NCBI RefSeq assembly: GCF_036208045.1
Contig: NZ_CP121472.1
Location: forward strand, 2,863,531-2,927,530
Source of the DNA: Thiorhodovibrio winogradskyi
GTDB taxonomy: Bacteria > Pseudomonadota > Gammaproteobacteria > Chromatiales > Chromatiaceae
DNA: 64,000 nt
Reading direction: 5' to 3'
The notes under the pieces are model-generated. The model saw only the letters and a list, made by a program, of their open reading frames with translations, did no database searches and had not been told where the DNA came from. Position numbers and translations under genes: made by a program. The first letter of the stretch is position 1. Each line of letters begins with the position of its first letter. Below are positions 1 through 9,622 of this stretch, piece after piece.

Positions 1-69
1 AATCGAGACCACGGCTTCAAACAGCACGGCAAGCCGCCGCCCCCACTTTTTCTATATTGTCCGCTCCCC

Positions 70-504
70 TCAAAGCACTCCCCTGATCCAGCCTTCCAGC
101 CCGCTCGCATCCATCGCACCGGATGTCCGGCCCAGCTCCCGGCCTTGGCGGAACACAATCATGGTGGGAATGCTCCGAATGCCAAAACGCATGGCCAGGC
201 GCTGGTCTTTTTCTGTATTCACCTTGGCCAGACGCGCTTGGGGCTCGAGTTGCCGCGCCGCTTGAGCAAAGGCTGGCGCCATCATTTTGCAGGGGCCGCA
301 CCAGGGCGCCCAGAAATCGACCACTAGCGGGATGCCAGCGCGCGAGGCATGGCGATCGAAGGTTTTTTCCGTGAGTTCCAGGGGGCGGCCCGTGAAGAGC
401 TTGTCGTGACATTTGCCGCACTTGGCCTCCATTAGCGGTCGACTGGCCGGGACGCGGTTGACCGCATCGCAGTGGGGACAAACCAGATGGATTGCATCGG
501 ACAT
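70..504 (-). CDS. trxC: Thioredoxin TrxC (thioredoxin 2)
   Basis: Cytoplasmic thiol-disulfide oxidoreductase of 144 residues. The N-terminal zinc-binding element typical of thioredoxin 2 is present as two CxxC pairs (Cys9/Cys12 and Cys29/Cys32). The thioredoxin fold follows, with active site WCGPC (Cys69/Cys72) and a cis-proline context 'RSIPT'. Length and domain order match TrxC. It is divergent from the second thioredoxin-like gene at 614, with about 110 bp between them that must hold both promoters. In known relatives trxC responds to oxidative stress; no OxyR site was identified here. Confidence 0.93.
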   Translation of the reverse strand: MSDAIHLVCPHCDAVNRVPASRPLMEAKCGKCHDKLFTGRPLELTEKTFDRHASRAGIPLVVDFWAPWCGPCKMMAPAFAQAARQLEPQARLAKVNTEKDQRLAMRFGIRSIPTMIVFRQGRELGRTSGAMDASGLEGWIRGVL

Positions 505-613
505 CAGAAGACTCCTGTTAAACCTGACTTGATTCTCAGGTCAAGGATGACCAAACTTCAGGGTTGATGGCAATGTTGTTTGCAACTTTCGCACGTTTTT
601 GAGAAAGACTTCC

Positions 614-1477
614 ATGGCTGACTCACCTCATGTTATCGCGGTCACCACTGAGACCTTTCAGTCGGTGGTGCTTGATGGATCCCTCCAGCGTCCAGTGCTG
701 GTTGACTTCTGGGCGGACTGGTGCGCGCCCTGCCGGCAGCTGATGCCCTTGCTCGCCAAGTTAGCGCAAGAATATGGCGGCCAGTTCCTGCTTGCCAAGG
801 TCGATACCGAGGCCGAACAGGCACTGGCGATGCAATTTGGCATCCGCAGCCTACCAACGGTGCAATTGTTCAAGGACGGTCGGGTCATTGACCAGTTCAT
901 GGGCGCCTTGCCGGAAGGACAAGTGCGCGAATTCCTCGAACGTCATCTCCCCAACGAGGGCGACAAGCGCATCGCCACTGCTCGCGCGCTCATGGTCAAA
1001 GAGGAATTCGACGCCGCCGAGGCCAAGCTGGCCGAGGCCGAACAACTTGGCGCCGGCGAACAGCAGCTGTTTGTCCCGCGCGCCGAGCTGCTTGCGGCCC
1101 GTGGCGATCTGAGCGCGCTGGAGGCGGCGCTTGAGCACACCCCTATCGAGCTGGTCGACCATCCGGACGTCAAATCCCTACATGCGCGCTTACTGTTCGC
1201 CCGCGCACTGACCGGGGCGCCAGACCTCGGCAGGCTCGAGCAGGAGATCGCCGCCGACTCGGATAACAGCCAGGCCAGATATCAACTTGCCGCGCGGCTT
1301 TTCATGAGCGGCAAGCAGGAGGCCGCCTTCGAGCATCTGCTCACCCTGATGCAAAAGGACCGCGGCTATGGCGAGGATGCCGCGCGCAAGGCCATTCTGA
1401 TGGGCTTCGAGCTGCTCGGCCAGGATCACCCACTGGTCACCAAAACCCGCGGTCGGCTCTCGCGACTGCTTTACTGA
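614..1477 (+). CDS. cnoX: Thioredoxin-TPR co-chaperone CnoX (YbbN)
   Basis: Chaperedoxin of 287 residues: an N-terminal thioredoxin domain (about 1-110) with motif WCAPC (Cys37/Cys40), then TPR-like helices to the C terminus. In E. coli CnoX protects proteins from oxidation and hands them to GroEL or DnaK; here both cysteines are present, so redox activity is possible. An upstream TTG at 599 is in frame, but ATG 614 is preceded by a purine-rich GAGAAAG and was chosen. The 3' end overlaps the convergent tilS gene by 7 bp. Confidence 0.88.
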   Translation: MADSPHVIAVTTETFQSVVLDGSLQRPVLVDFWADWCAPCRQLMPLLAKLAQEYGGQFLLAKVDTEAEQALAMQFGIRSLPTVQLFKDGRVIDQFMGALPEGQVREFLERHLPNEGDKRIATARALMVKEEFDAAEAKLAEAEQLGAGEQQLFVPRAELLAARGDLSALEAALEHTPIELVDHPDVKSLHARLLFARALTGAPDLGRLEQEIAADSDNSQARYQLAARLFMSGKQEAAFEHLLTLMQKDRGYGEDAARKAILMGFELLGQDHPLVTKTRGRLSRLLY

Positions 1478-2940
1478 CCTGCGACACCAGTACCCGGCGG
1501 GGGCTTCTCGGCGTCTGCCGCGAAACGTCCGGCATCGCCGATGATGTCTGTTAGTCCGGCGCTCACTCCGAGCGCGTGCAGCCAACGCAAGGCTGGTAAG
1601 CGGGCATCACAGAGCGCCACTCCAGCCACGGCCACAAGCTGCTCGCCGGCAAAGACCAGAGGCACATAGGGCCGCAGCCAAGACGGAACGCCACACTGCT
1701 GAAACAGCGCCTTGAGCGATCTGCTGGGGCCATCCGGTCGGGGCCGACATCTGAGTCCATGAAGGCCAAAGTGCACATGGAGGGAGTCCTCATTCAGCCG
1801 GGTTGCCCCCCTGAGTGGCGGCAGGCTGAGCTCGCCAAAACGCCCGCCCAGATGCAAGCATTGTCCGGCAGGCCACTCGATGCCGATCGTCGGCGGTGCA
1901 GGCAGTGGTTCCAGCGCGAAGAGATCATCGCGATAACGGCGCAGCTCGCAACCTGACCAAGCCACCAGTGGACTGGCGTCGGCGCGCGCGGCAAGCAGGC
2001 TGTGGCTAATCTGCTCAAGCCGACGCTGATTGGGCATACGAAAGCCCCGCTGCGCCAGCCAGTGGCGCAAGACCGCGTGTCGGCGATCGCGAGGTATGGA
2101 CAGCAAAGCGTTGACAGAAAGCCTGCCTGGGTCACTGGACTCCACCTTGACCAGCCAGTCAGCACTGGCGGTCTCGATCAACTCGGCGGCTTCGGCACAA
2201 TGGCGAGCGGTCCGCGCCAGGGTTCCGGAAGCCGCTGGCCAACGCTCGCGCAGTAGCGGAAAAACCATCTGGCGCAAATAGTTACGATCAAATGCCGTGT
2301 TCCTGTTGCTGGGATCTTCAATCCACCCCAAGCCATGCGCGCTGGCGTAGGCGGCGATCTGCGCCCCGGTGCAATGCAGCCAGGGACGCACGGCCAACCC
2401 CGCACCCAAGACGCGAGCACGAGGCATGCCGGCCAGTCCCTTCACACCCGCTCCGCGCAACAAGGCCAGCAGCAGGGTCTCGGCCTGATCGTCCTGGTGC
2501 TGTGCAAGCCACAGTTGATCACCGGGTGCGAGCAGTTGCCGCCAGAGCGACCAGCGTGCCTCGCGTGCGGCTTCTTCTGGACTCTGACCAGGTTGCGGAG
2601 CGGCATCGACAGCCCGCACCCGAATCGGCACCGCCAACTCGGCACAGTAGGCGCGGCAGTGGGCCGCCCAGTGGGCAGAATCGGCATGCAGGCCATGATC
2701 GATATGCACGGCGCCGAGCACCGGGCGCTCGGCGGGCGGAAGTATATTGACTAGCTGGACGACGGCATGCAGCAGCGCCGTGGAATCGCGCCCACCGCTG
2801 AAGGCAATCCACAGCCGCGTCGCGCGTTGGCCCTCCAGGCTCAGCCGCAGCGCATCCCGCAGGGGGCCGGCCGCCTTGGAATCGGGATCGCGCCTGGACG
2901 TCTCAGGCCTTGAAACGCCCGAACCCGCGCAAGCGTTCAT
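1471..2940 (-). CDS. tilS: tRNA(Ile)-lysidine synthase TilS
   Basis: ATP-dependent enzyme that converts C34 of the CAU-anticodon tRNA-Ile to lysidine. The N-type PP-loop SGGRDS lies at about residues 48-53, followed by the catalytic domain and the C-terminal domain with '[16 protein letters not shown]'. ATG 2940 gives 489 residues and overlaps the upstream accA by 38 bp; the frame stays open to 2997, but the extra residues look like accA shadow. The order accA-tilS on one strand is common in gammaproteobacteria and suggests cotranscription. Confidence 0.9.
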   Translation of the reverse strand: MNACAGSGVSRPETSRRDPDSKAAGPLRDALRLSLEGQRATRLWIAFSGGRDSTALLHAVVQLVNILPPAERPVLGAVHIDHGLHADSAHWAAHCRAYCAELAVPIRVRAVDAAPQPGQSPEEAAREARWSLWRQLLAPGDQLWLAQHQDDQAETLLLALLRGAGVKGLAGMPRARVLGAGLAVRPWLHCTGAQIAAYASAHGLGWIEDPSNRNTAFDRNYLRQMVFPLLRERWPAASGTLARTARHCAEAAELIETASADWLVKVESSDPGRLSVNALLSIPRDRRHAVLRHWLAQRGFRMPNQRRLEQISHSLLAARADASPLVAWSGCELRRYRDDLFALEPLPAPPTIGIEWPAGQCLHLGGRFGELSLPPLRGATRLNEDSLHVHFGLHGLRCRPRPDGPSRSLKALFQQCGVPSWLRPYVPLVFAGEQLVAVAGVALCDARLPALRWLHALGVSAGLTDIIGDAGRFAADAEKPPPGTGVAGQ

Positions 2941-3859
2941 AGCGCAGGGCCTGAAGTTGACCAGGGTCGAGTGCGTCGAGCTCCTCGAGCGCGGCAATCA
3001 GCGTGGCCTTGAGGGTGGCGGTCATGGTCTCGGTATCGCGATGGGCGCCGCCGAGCGGCTCGGGCACCACTTCGTCGATCAGCCCCAGCTCATTGAGCTT
3101 ATCGGAGGTAATGGCCATGGCCTCGGCCGCGAGCTGGGCTTTCTCGGCGCTTTTCCACAGGATGGACGCGCAGCCCTCGGGGGAGATGACCGAGTAGGTG
3201 CTAAATTGCAGCATCAGCAGGCGATCGGCCACGCCGATGGCCAAAGCCCCGCCCGAGCCTCCCTCGCCAGTCACGGTCGCGACAATGGGCACCGAAAGGG
3301 CGGCCATTTCCTGCAGATTACGCGCGATGGCCTCGCTCTGGCCGCGTTCCTCGGCGCCCACGCCAGGGTAGGCGCCCGGCGTGTCGATAAAGGTGAGAAT
3401 GGGCAGGCCAAAGCGCTGAGCCATGTGCATCAGTCGCAATGCCTTGCGGTAGCCCTCGGGCCGGGGCATGCCAAAGTTGCGGGCGATCTTTTCTTTGGTG
3501 TCGCGGCCTTTTTGATGGCCGATCAGCATCACCGGGCGCCCGTCGAGGCGCGCCAAACCGCCGACAATGGCTTTGTCGTCAGCAAAGGCGCGGTCGCCGT
3601 GCAGCTCCTCGAAGTCCTCGAAGATGCGAGTGGCGTAATCGAGTAGATAAGGCCGCAGTGGATGACGCGAGAGCTGGGAGATCTGCCAGGGCGTGAGCGA
3701 GGCAAAAATCTGCTCGGTCAGCTCGCGCTTTTTGGTCTCGAGATGCTCGATCTCCTCGGCGATGTTGATTTCATTATCATCACCGACGTGGCGCAGCTCT
3801 TCGATCTTGGCGGCAAGCTCGGCGACCGGTTGTTCGAATTCGAGGAAGTTAAGGTCCAT
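2903..3859 (-). CDS. accA: Acetyl-CoA carboxylase carboxyltransferase subunit alpha
   Basis: Carboxyltransferase alpha subunit of acetyl-CoA carboxylase, 318 residues, the usual length. It transfers CO2 from carboxybiotin to acetyl-CoA, making malonyl-CoA for fatty acid synthesis, with AccD as partner. The N-terminal helical region and the crotonase-fold core are recognisable, including '[10 protein letters not shown]' and '[11 protein letters not shown]'. It lies directly upstream of tilS. AccD is not in the window. Confidence 0.95.
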   Translation of the reverse strand: MDLNFLEFEQPVAELAAKIEELRHVGDDNEINIAEEIEHLETKKRELTEQIFASLTPWQISQLSRHPLRPYLLDYATRIFEDFEELHGDRAFADDKAIVGGLARLDGRPVMLIGHQKGRDTKEKIARNFGMPRPEGYRKALRLMHMAQRFGLPILTFIDTPGAYPGVGAEERGQSEAIARNLQEMAALSVPIVATVTGEGGSGGALAIGVADRLLMLQFSTYSVISPEGCASILWKSAEKAQLAAEAMAITSDKLNELGLIDEVVPEPLGGAHRDTETMTATLKATLIAALEELDALDPGQLQALRYERLRGFGRFKA

Positions 3860-3969
3860 AGGCTGCCAATTCTACTCGAAATCGGGGCGCTTCCAACAGC
3901 CCCCAATGCGCATTTGTCTTCAGCTCAGCATGCGAAATCACTGACCAGCCAAGGCAGACGCGCAAGTTT

Positions 3970-3998
3970 TTGTCACTCCATCATGTCCGGGGTAGTAT
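3970..3998 (+). promoter_or_regulatory. Putative sigma70 promoter of ppc
   Basis: TTGTCA (3970-3975) and TAGTAT (3993-3998) are separated by exactly 17 bp. A start point near 4005 would give a leader of about 40 nt before the ppc start at 4043. Predicted only from spacing and hexamers. Confidence 0.4.
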
Positions 3999-4042
3999 GC
4001 GCCCACTCATTGACAAAAGTTCAGACCGAAAGGAGCATTGCC

Positions 4043-6886
4043 TTGACGCTGCCTGAACTCAGGACGCACCCCGAGCCTGCGCCCGAAATAACATCAACGA
4101 CGCCGACCGAGGCCGTCCTCGGCGTCGACCGCGACATTGAACTCTTCGCCAGCCTGCTCGGCGAGGTGCTGCGCGAGCACAGCCGCAAGCGGGTGCTGGT
4201 GATCGTCGAGCGCCTGCGCGAGGGTTTCCTGGCGTTGCGAGCCGAGGATGATCCCAAGCTGCGCGGCAAGCTGATGAAGCGCATCGACGGGCTCGACCCG
4301 CAGACGCTCTCCGAGGTCATCCGCGCCTATACCATTTATTTTAGCCTGCTCAACATCGCCGAGGAGGTCAATGGCTATCTGCAACGCCGCTCCCTGGTGA
4401 GTGCCGGCGGTCGGTTGTGGCCAGGGTCATTCGACCACAGCCTGCGCCAATTTGCCGAGGACGGCATCAGCGCCGGGCAGCTGCAAAGCCTGCTTGAGCA
4501 TCTGGCCTATAGTCCCGTCTTCACCGCACACCCGACCGAGGCCAAACGCCGCACCACGCTTGAGATCCAGCGACGGATTTTTCTGCTCGCGCTCGATTTG
4601 CATCGCCAGAGACTCAACCAGGAAGAGCAGCAGGATCTGTTGGGGCAGATTCTGAACGAAATTCAAATTCTGTGGAAAACAGACGAGGTGCGGGTACACA
4701 AGCCCAAGGTGACGGACGAAGTGCGGCAGGGATTGTATTTCTTCCGCGAATCGCTCTTTGGCACCGTGCCCCAAGTCTACCGCAATCTCGAGCGTGCTGC
4801 CCGCCGCGTCTACGGCGCCGACTCCGAGGTGCGGGTGCCAAGTTTCATGCGCTTCGGCTCCTGGATAGGCGGCGACCGTGATGGCAACCCTTTCGTGCGT
4901 CCGGAAACCACGGAACTTGCCGTGCGCATGCACTGCGAACTGGCACTGACCGAATACATTGCCCGCGTCACCGATCTAAGCCGGCGCCTGAGCCATTCCA
5001 GCGCCCTGAGCGAACCCTCGCCGCGTTTTCTTGACAGCCTGGACGATGACGAAGACTACTGGCTTGACACCATGAGCCAAAGTCAACGTCGCTATGTACA
5101 TGAGCCCTATCGACGCAAACTGGTGATCGTCGGCCATCGGTTGGAGGCGGATCTCAAGCGGGTACGCGCACGCATTCATGGCGAGGAGATAGACCTGCCC
5201 GAGGGCTACACCGATGCGCGCGCATTCCTAAGTGATCTTTACCTCATTCGCGATTCCCTGATCAGCCAGGGCGATGCCAATGCCGCCGAGGGGCGGCTGA
5301 AGGATCTGATCCGGCTGGTGGAGACCTTCGGCTTCCACCTGATGCAGCTCGACATCCGCCAGGAGTCCAACCGACATACCCAGGCGGTCATGGAACTGTT
5401 CGCCCGTCAGCCGGGCGCACCCCTGTATGAAGCCTTCAGCGAAGAACAGAAACTCATCGCACTCGGCGAGGCCATCGCCCATCCCCATCCTTTCGTCATT
5501 GACAAGGGCACCCTGACCGCCGAGACGCGCGAGACACTGGAGGTGTTTGAAGTGGTCGCGCGCATGCGCGCCGAGGTCGGCCGCGACACCTTCGGCGCCT
5601 ATGTGATTTCCATGACCCACAGCGCCAGCCATGTGATGGAGGTCATGCTGCTCGCACGCCTGGCCGGCCTGGCTGGCAAGACACCCAACGGCTGGTTCTG
5701 CGATCTCATCGTCGCCCCGCTGTTCGAGACCATCGACGATCTCCAGCGCATCGACCGCGTCATGGGCAGGCTCTTTGACGATCCGACCTACAGCGCCCTG
5801 CTCAAGGCCTCGGGCAATCTGCAGGAGGTCATGCTTGGCTACTCGGACTCCTGCAAGGACGGTGGCATTCTGTCCTCGGCCTGGCAGCTCTATGAGGCAC
5901 AGGAAAAAATCATTCACCTGGCCGATGAGCGCGGCATTATGTGCCGGCTGTTCCATGGCCGCGGTGGCACCATCGGTCGCGGCGGCGGCCCAACGCACGA
6001 GGCCATACTCTCCCAGCCATCCGATACCGTGCATGGACAGATCAAATTCACCGAGCAGGGCGAGGTGCTCTCCTACCGCTATGCCAATCCTGAAACGGCG
6101 CTTTATGAATTGACGGTCGGCATCAGCGGCCTGATCAAAGCCAGCCGCTGCCTGGTCGAGCCCATCCCCGAGGTACGCAAGGATTATCTTGGGATCATGG
6201 CCGAGATCGCCGATCATGGCGAGCAATTCTATCGCGATCTCGTAGCCGGCACGCCCGGGTTTCTGGACTACTTCTACGAGGCCACCCCGCTCGATGCCAT
6301 CGCGCTGCTCAATATCGGCTCGCGGCCATCGCATCGCAAGAAAGCCGACCGCTCGCTTGGCTCCATTCGCGCCATCCCCTGGGTGTTCGGCTGGGCCCAA
6401 TCACGCCACACCCTTCCGGCTTGGTATGGCATCGGCTCGGCCATCGAGCGCTGGCGTGGCGGCGACCTGGAACGCCTGGCCAAGTTGCAAAAAATGTATC
6501 AAGAATGGCCCTTCTTCCGCGCCATGCTGAGCAACACCCAGATGTCCCTGTTCAAGGCCGAGATGCACATTGCGCACGAATACCTGCGCCTGGCCCAGGA
6601 CCAGCCAGCCGCGGAGGGAATTTTCGCCCGCATTCAAGAAGAATATCAGCGTACCCTCACGCAGGTACTCAACATCGCCGGACTGCATGAACTGATGGAA
6701 GAAACGCCCGAACTTCAAACCTCGCTCTATCGCCGCAATGCCTACCTCGACCCGCTCAACCACGTGCAGATTGCGCTGCTTGAGCGCTATCGCGGCGAAG
6801 ACACCCAAGAAGAGCGCGAACAATGGCTCGACCCGTTGCTGCGTTCCATCAACGCGATTGCGGCAGGGATGCGCAATACCGGCTAG
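4043..6886 (+). CDS. ppc: Phosphoenolpyruvate carboxylase
   Basis: Anaplerotic enzyme converting PEP and bicarbonate to oxaloacetate. Catalytic landmarks include 'TAHPTEAKRRT' (catalytic His), the glycine loop 'GRGGTIGRGGGP' and a C terminus ending NTG, as expected for the family. The frame is open from 3662, but the start is most likely TTG 4043: AGGAG at 4031-4035 sits 7 nt upstream and the resulting 947 residues fit the family. The 3' end overlaps the convergent downstream gene by 4 bp. Confidence 0.95.
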   Translation: MTLPELRTHPEPAPEITSTTPTEAVLGVDRDIELFASLLGEVLREHSRKRVLVIVERLREGFLALRAEDDPKLRGKLMKRIDGLDPQTLSEVIRAYTIYFSLLNIAEEVNGYLQRRSLVSAGGRLWPGSFDHSLRQFAEDGISAGQLQSLLEHLAYSPVFTAHPTEAKRRTTLEIQRRIFLLALDLHRQRLNQEEQQDLLGQILNEIQILWKTDEVRVHKPKVTDEVRQGLYFFRESLFGTVPQVYRNLERAARRVYGADSEVRVPSFMRFGSWIGGDRDGNPFVRPETTELAVRMHCELALTEYIARVTDLSRRLSHSSALSEPSPRFLDSLDDDEDYWLDTMSQSQRRYVHEPYRRKLVIVGHRLEADLKRVRARIHGEEIDLPEGYTDARAFLSDLYLIRDSLISQGDANAAEGRLKDLIRLVETFGFHLMQLDIRQESNRHTQAVMELFARQPGAPLYEAFSEEQKLIALGEAIAHPHPFVIDKGTLTAETRETLEVFEVVARMRAEVGRDTFGAYVISMTHSASHVMEVMLLARLAGLAGKTPNGWFCDLIVAPLFETIDDLQRIDRVMGRLFDDPTYSALLKASGNLQEVMLGYSDSCKDGGILSSAWQLYEAQEKIIHLADERGIMCRLFHGRGGTIGRGGGPTHEAILSQPSDTVHGQIKFTEQGEVLSYRYANPETALYELTVGISGLIKASRCLVEPIPEVRKDYLGIMAEIADHGEQFYRDLVAGTPGFLDYFYEATPLDAIALLNIGSRPSHRKKADRSLGSIRAIPWVFGWAQSRHTLPAWYGIGSAIERWRGGDLERLAKLQKMYQEWPFFRAMLSNTQMSLFKAEMHIAHEYLRLAQDQPAAEGIFARIQEEYQRTLTQVLNIAGLHELMEETPELQTSLYRRNAYLDPLNHVQIALLERYRGEDTQEEREQWLDPLLRSINAIAAGMRNTG

Positions 6887-8004
6887 CGCCCATGCACGGC
6901 GGCACGGGCTACCGCCAGGCCGCCCGTGCGTCGCCAGCCAAGCCGCTTGCCAAACCAATCACCCAGACGCCCCATCCACCCGACCTTCCGTATCCACCTG
7001 GCGCCGCTGCCATCGTGCAAATGCACGGACCATTTCGGGCGCGTTCGCCCCCCTGGCTGGTCCAGCACCCAAGCCAGGACTGGCGCAAGCCGCCGGTCCA
7101 GTTGCTGCACAGCCGCCTCCCAGCCTGGCAGATCACCCCGCCGCAGCGCATCGACAAGTTCCAGGTTGATCAGTAATATCCGCCCCTCTGGAATCTTGGC
7201 CATCAACTCGGGGAGCGCTCGATCATCCATCGATGCTGTCGGAACCCCGCCAGCGCGCGCCAGCCCCAGCACCAGCGGATCATCGCCAATCACCAACCGG
7301 AGATCCGATGCCAACCCAAGCGGCGCATAAGTTCCAGGTCCCGACAGCCAGAGTCCATTGATCGCGGCCCGCCCGGCCTCGGCGCGTGCCTGATTGACCG
7401 GCGACTGATGCAGCAGCATCTGCGCCTCGTTCATCAGCGCATTCCAACACCGGGCGTCGCCGCCATCTGGCATCGCATCGGCCAAGGTCGCTCCCCCCAT
7501 CACCGTGCGCAGCGCTCGCGTGCGCAGCGCGACCGGTCCCGGAGCGCGCAAGTACCAGCGCTCGGGAACAGGCGCGTGCAGCAAAATACCATCGGCGTTG
7601 AAATGCACGTTCAACTCGGCAACCAATTGGCAAGCCTCGCCCGGTGAGATCCCCAGCACGCCGCTATCGAACAACCGGAGTTGATCTCGATCCGCACGCA
7701 AGTGCACCGGGTCGGCCTGCAGCCAAAAGCCCATGCCATCCCAGTTCGGGTCATCCACGCTCAAGCAATAAGGAGCGGTTGGCCAACTCTTGGCGAAGGC
7801 GACATCCAGCCCTAGCGCTGGGATGAGCCCCTTGAAGTCATTGGTCGCGGTTCGCGCGGAGTCTGAAGACTTGCCGACAAGTCGCGCAGTGCCAAGCAGG
7901 CGATCAAGCGCTGGCGTTTGCATCCTTGCCGCCAGGGGCAGCACCGGCAGTCCGAAGAGACCGGGGATGAAAAGCTCGATTGTCAGATCAACCACCCGCC
8001 CCAC
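6883..8004 (-). CDS. COG4255-like (RpfE-type / phosphoglycerate-mutase-related) protein
   Basis: Protein of 373 residues resembling a proteobacterial family annotated as 'cofactor-independent phosphoglycerate mutase' or 'regulatory protein RpfE type'. Visible features are 'HFNADGILLHAP' and 'GLWLSGPGTYAP' in the middle and a C-terminal segment rich in 'DLPGWEAAVQQLD'. The full alkaline-phosphatase-type metal-site set was not recognised, so enzymatic activity should not be assumed. It is convergent with ppc. Confidence 0.5.
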   Translation of the reverse strand: MGRVVDLTIELFIPGLFGLPVLPLAARMQTPALDRLLGTARLVGKSSDSARTATNDFKGLIPALGLDVAFAKSWPTAPYCLSVDDPNWDGMGFWLQADPVHLRADRDQLRLFDSGVLGISPGEACQLVAELNVHFNADGILLHAPVPERWYLRAPGPVALRTRALRTVMGGATLADAMPDGGDARCWNALMNEAQMLLHQSPVNQARAEAGRAAINGLWLSGPGTYAPLGLASDLRLVIGDDPLVLGLARAGGVPTASMDDRALPELMAKIPEGRILLINLELVDALRRGDLPGWEAAVQQLDRRLAPVLAWVLDQPGGRTRPKWSVHLHDGSGARWIRKVGWMGRLGDWFGKRLGWRRTGGLAVARAAVHGR

Positions 8005-8027
8005 CCGGCATGCTTTTTGATCCTCAT

Positions 8028-8405
8028 TCAGGGCCTTGGTTGTCCATGACGCTTGGCCGCACCAGTGGCAAATTCTTTCTCGTCCAACGTCCCATCGCCA
8101 TTGGTGTCCAGGTCGGCGAAGCTTGGAGCATCGGCCAGCCCCCGCATCTGGTAACCCTGGCTCGAGCGCTCGGCAATGCGCTCGGCGCGAGCCTGCTCGA
8201 ATTCCTCCTGAGTGATTTGGCCATCACCATCGGCATCGAAATCACTAAAGCTCGGCATCATGCGCCCGGCACCCCGGCCACCTTGCATTCCGCCACCCCC
8301 CTGCCCCATCTGGGCCAGCGCCAGGGCCGAGAAACCGAGTAAGAAGGTGATTAGTGTCACTCTCATCAAGGGTTTGGTGAAAGTTGGTCGATGCATGCGA
8401 AACAT
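8028..8405 (-). CDS. Secreted EF-hand calcium-binding protein
   Basis: Protein of 125 residues with an N-terminal signal peptide (basic start, hydrophobic stretch 'LITFLLGFSALALA'), a Gly/Met-rich linker and two EF-hand loops, DADGDGQITQEE and DTNGDGTLDEKE. The frame is open to 8600, but ATG 8405 is preceded by a good GGAGAG ribosome-binding site and places the signal peptide at the N terminus. Likely periplasmic; the partner is unknown. It is transcribed divergently from phoU. Confidence 0.8.
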   Translation of the reverse strand: MFRMHRPTFTKPLMRVTLITFLLGFSALALAQMGQGGGGMQGGRGAGRMMPSFSDFDADGDGQITQEEFEQARAERIAERSSQGYQMRGLADAPSFADLDTNGDGTLDEKEFATGAAKRHGQPRP

Positions 8406-8593
8406 GTTTCTCTCCAAGTTAGTTGTTAAAAAAAGTACAAGTGCTGGCCAGCAGCGCGCGCCGGCACGGACCAAAGGATGGCACGGGCAGGATTGCTTGC
8501 CCGGCTGTTGTCTGGGTCTGCCGTCCGTCCTTAAGGCACCCGGAATCCTGACCAGTTCAGTATCAGGTGAATCTCCGGGCAAACAACAGACGT

Positions 8594-8609
8594 CTGTCAA
8601 ACATGACAG
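8594..8609. promoter_or_regulatory. Palindrome CTGTCA-n4-TGACAG upstream of phoU
   Basis: A perfect 6-bp inverted repeat with a 4-nt spacer lies between the divergent EF-hand and phoU genes. CTGTCA resembles a PhoB half-site, but Pho boxes are direct repeats, so this may be an operator for another dimeric regulator. Confidence 0.3.
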
Positions 8610-8683
8610 GGGTCTCTGGGACGCGTTAAAGTGACCAAGTCCGGTCCCCGCAACCTTTTATTATTCCCATACAGCACGTCATT

Positions 8684-9355
8684 ATGACCGAGCCCCATAC
8701 CCTGAAATTATTCGATAAGGCACTGGATCGGGCAACCGATGATCTGCTCGAGATGGCCGAGTCCGTGAGCGCCATGCTTGAGCGTTGCCTAGACACCTTT
8801 CTCGACAAGGATTGCGAGGCTGCGCGGCAGGTCATTCATAGCGATCTGGAGATTGACCGACGGGAGGAAGCGATCCATGCCGAGGTGATGGATATTCTCG
8901 CACGCCTACAGCCGGTGGCGTCGGACCTGCGCCTCGTGCTCGCCATCGAGCGAGCCGCGAGCAACCTCGAGCGCGTTGGCGACAAGGCCAAGAATATCGC
9001 CAAGCGCTGTCTGGCAATGAAAGGCATATCGCCCACACTGGCGCCTGAGACCATCGATCTGCTGCGCGCGCTCGAGCGCTCCGTCGCCAAAATGCTACGC
9101 GATGCCATTGAAGCGCTATCCCGCCGAAGCCAACTCCTGGCCACCGAGGTCGAACAGCGCGACGACACCGCCGACGAACTCTACGACGATTTGTTCCACC
9201 ACGCCATTACCCAGCTACAACAACGCCCGGAAGATGCCGCGGCGAACATCCACGCGCTTTTCGTCGGTAAGAATCTCGAGCGCGTTGGCGATCACGCGAC
9301 CAACATCGCGGAAGAAGTGCACTTCATCCTGCGCGGGCGCAATGTCAGCGGCTAA
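8684..9355 (+). CDS. phoU: Phosphate transport system regulator PhoU
   Basis: Protein of 223 residues with the PhoU double three-helix-bundle signature. Each half ends in a metal-binding motif: 'ERVGDKAKNIAKR' near residue 97 and 'ERVGDHATNIAEE' near residue 200. PhoU restrains PhoR signalling and Pst transport when phosphate is sufficient. No pstSCAB genes are in the window, so this is a stand-alone copy. No strong Shine-Dalgarno is visible; the start agrees with the family N terminus. Confidence 0.93.
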   Translation: MTEPHTLKLFDKALDRATDDLLEMAESVSAMLERCLDTFLDKDCEAARQVIHSDLEIDRREEAIHAEVMDILARLQPVASDLRLVLAIERAASNLERVGDKAKNIAKRCLAMKGISPTLAPETIDLLRALERSVAKMLRDAIEALSRRSQLLATEVEQRDDTADELYDDLFHHAITQLQQRPEDAAANIHALFVGKNLERVGDHATNIAEEVHFILRGRNVSG

Positions 9356-9387
9356 AGCTGGGCGGCTAGCTAGCCGATGTCCACCTC

Positions 9388-9408
9388 ACCCCTCACCAAA
9401 CGAGGGGT
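9388..9408 (+). terminator. Possible hairpin terminator after phoU
   Basis: ACCCCTC / GAGGGGT forms a 7-bp stem with a 7-nt loop about 30 nt after the phoU stop. No U-run follows, so intrinsic termination is uncertain. Confidence 0.3.
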
Positions 9409-9548
9409 CACTCTCCACCCGCAAGGGAAACTCACTATCTCACCGCGAAGCAAAAGAATCGGACATTGATGATGGTGGAACCCTTCGCCGAAATGACGCT
9501 AATGCTGGTGATCGCAGCCGTTGCTGGCGCTGTTGTCGTGTCCGGCCC

Positions 9549-9584
9549 GGTTTTCCAATCGGTTTTCCAATCGGGTTTCCATTC
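9549..9584. repeat. Three short direct repeats (12-nt unit)
   Basis: GGTTTTCCAATC occurs twice head to tail and is followed by a diverged third copy (GGGTTTCCATTC). Non-coding spacer between phoU and the Rpn gene. Confidence 0.6.
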
Positions 9585-9622
9585 GTGGCCCGCCCCCCGT
9601 TTTCCAAACTGATGCTTGTCTC

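Noticed and set aside
5228-6400. Long antisense open frame (390 codons) inside ppc
   Set aside because: Mirror frame of a GC-rich, strongly codon-biased gene; no motifs, no ribosome-binding site.
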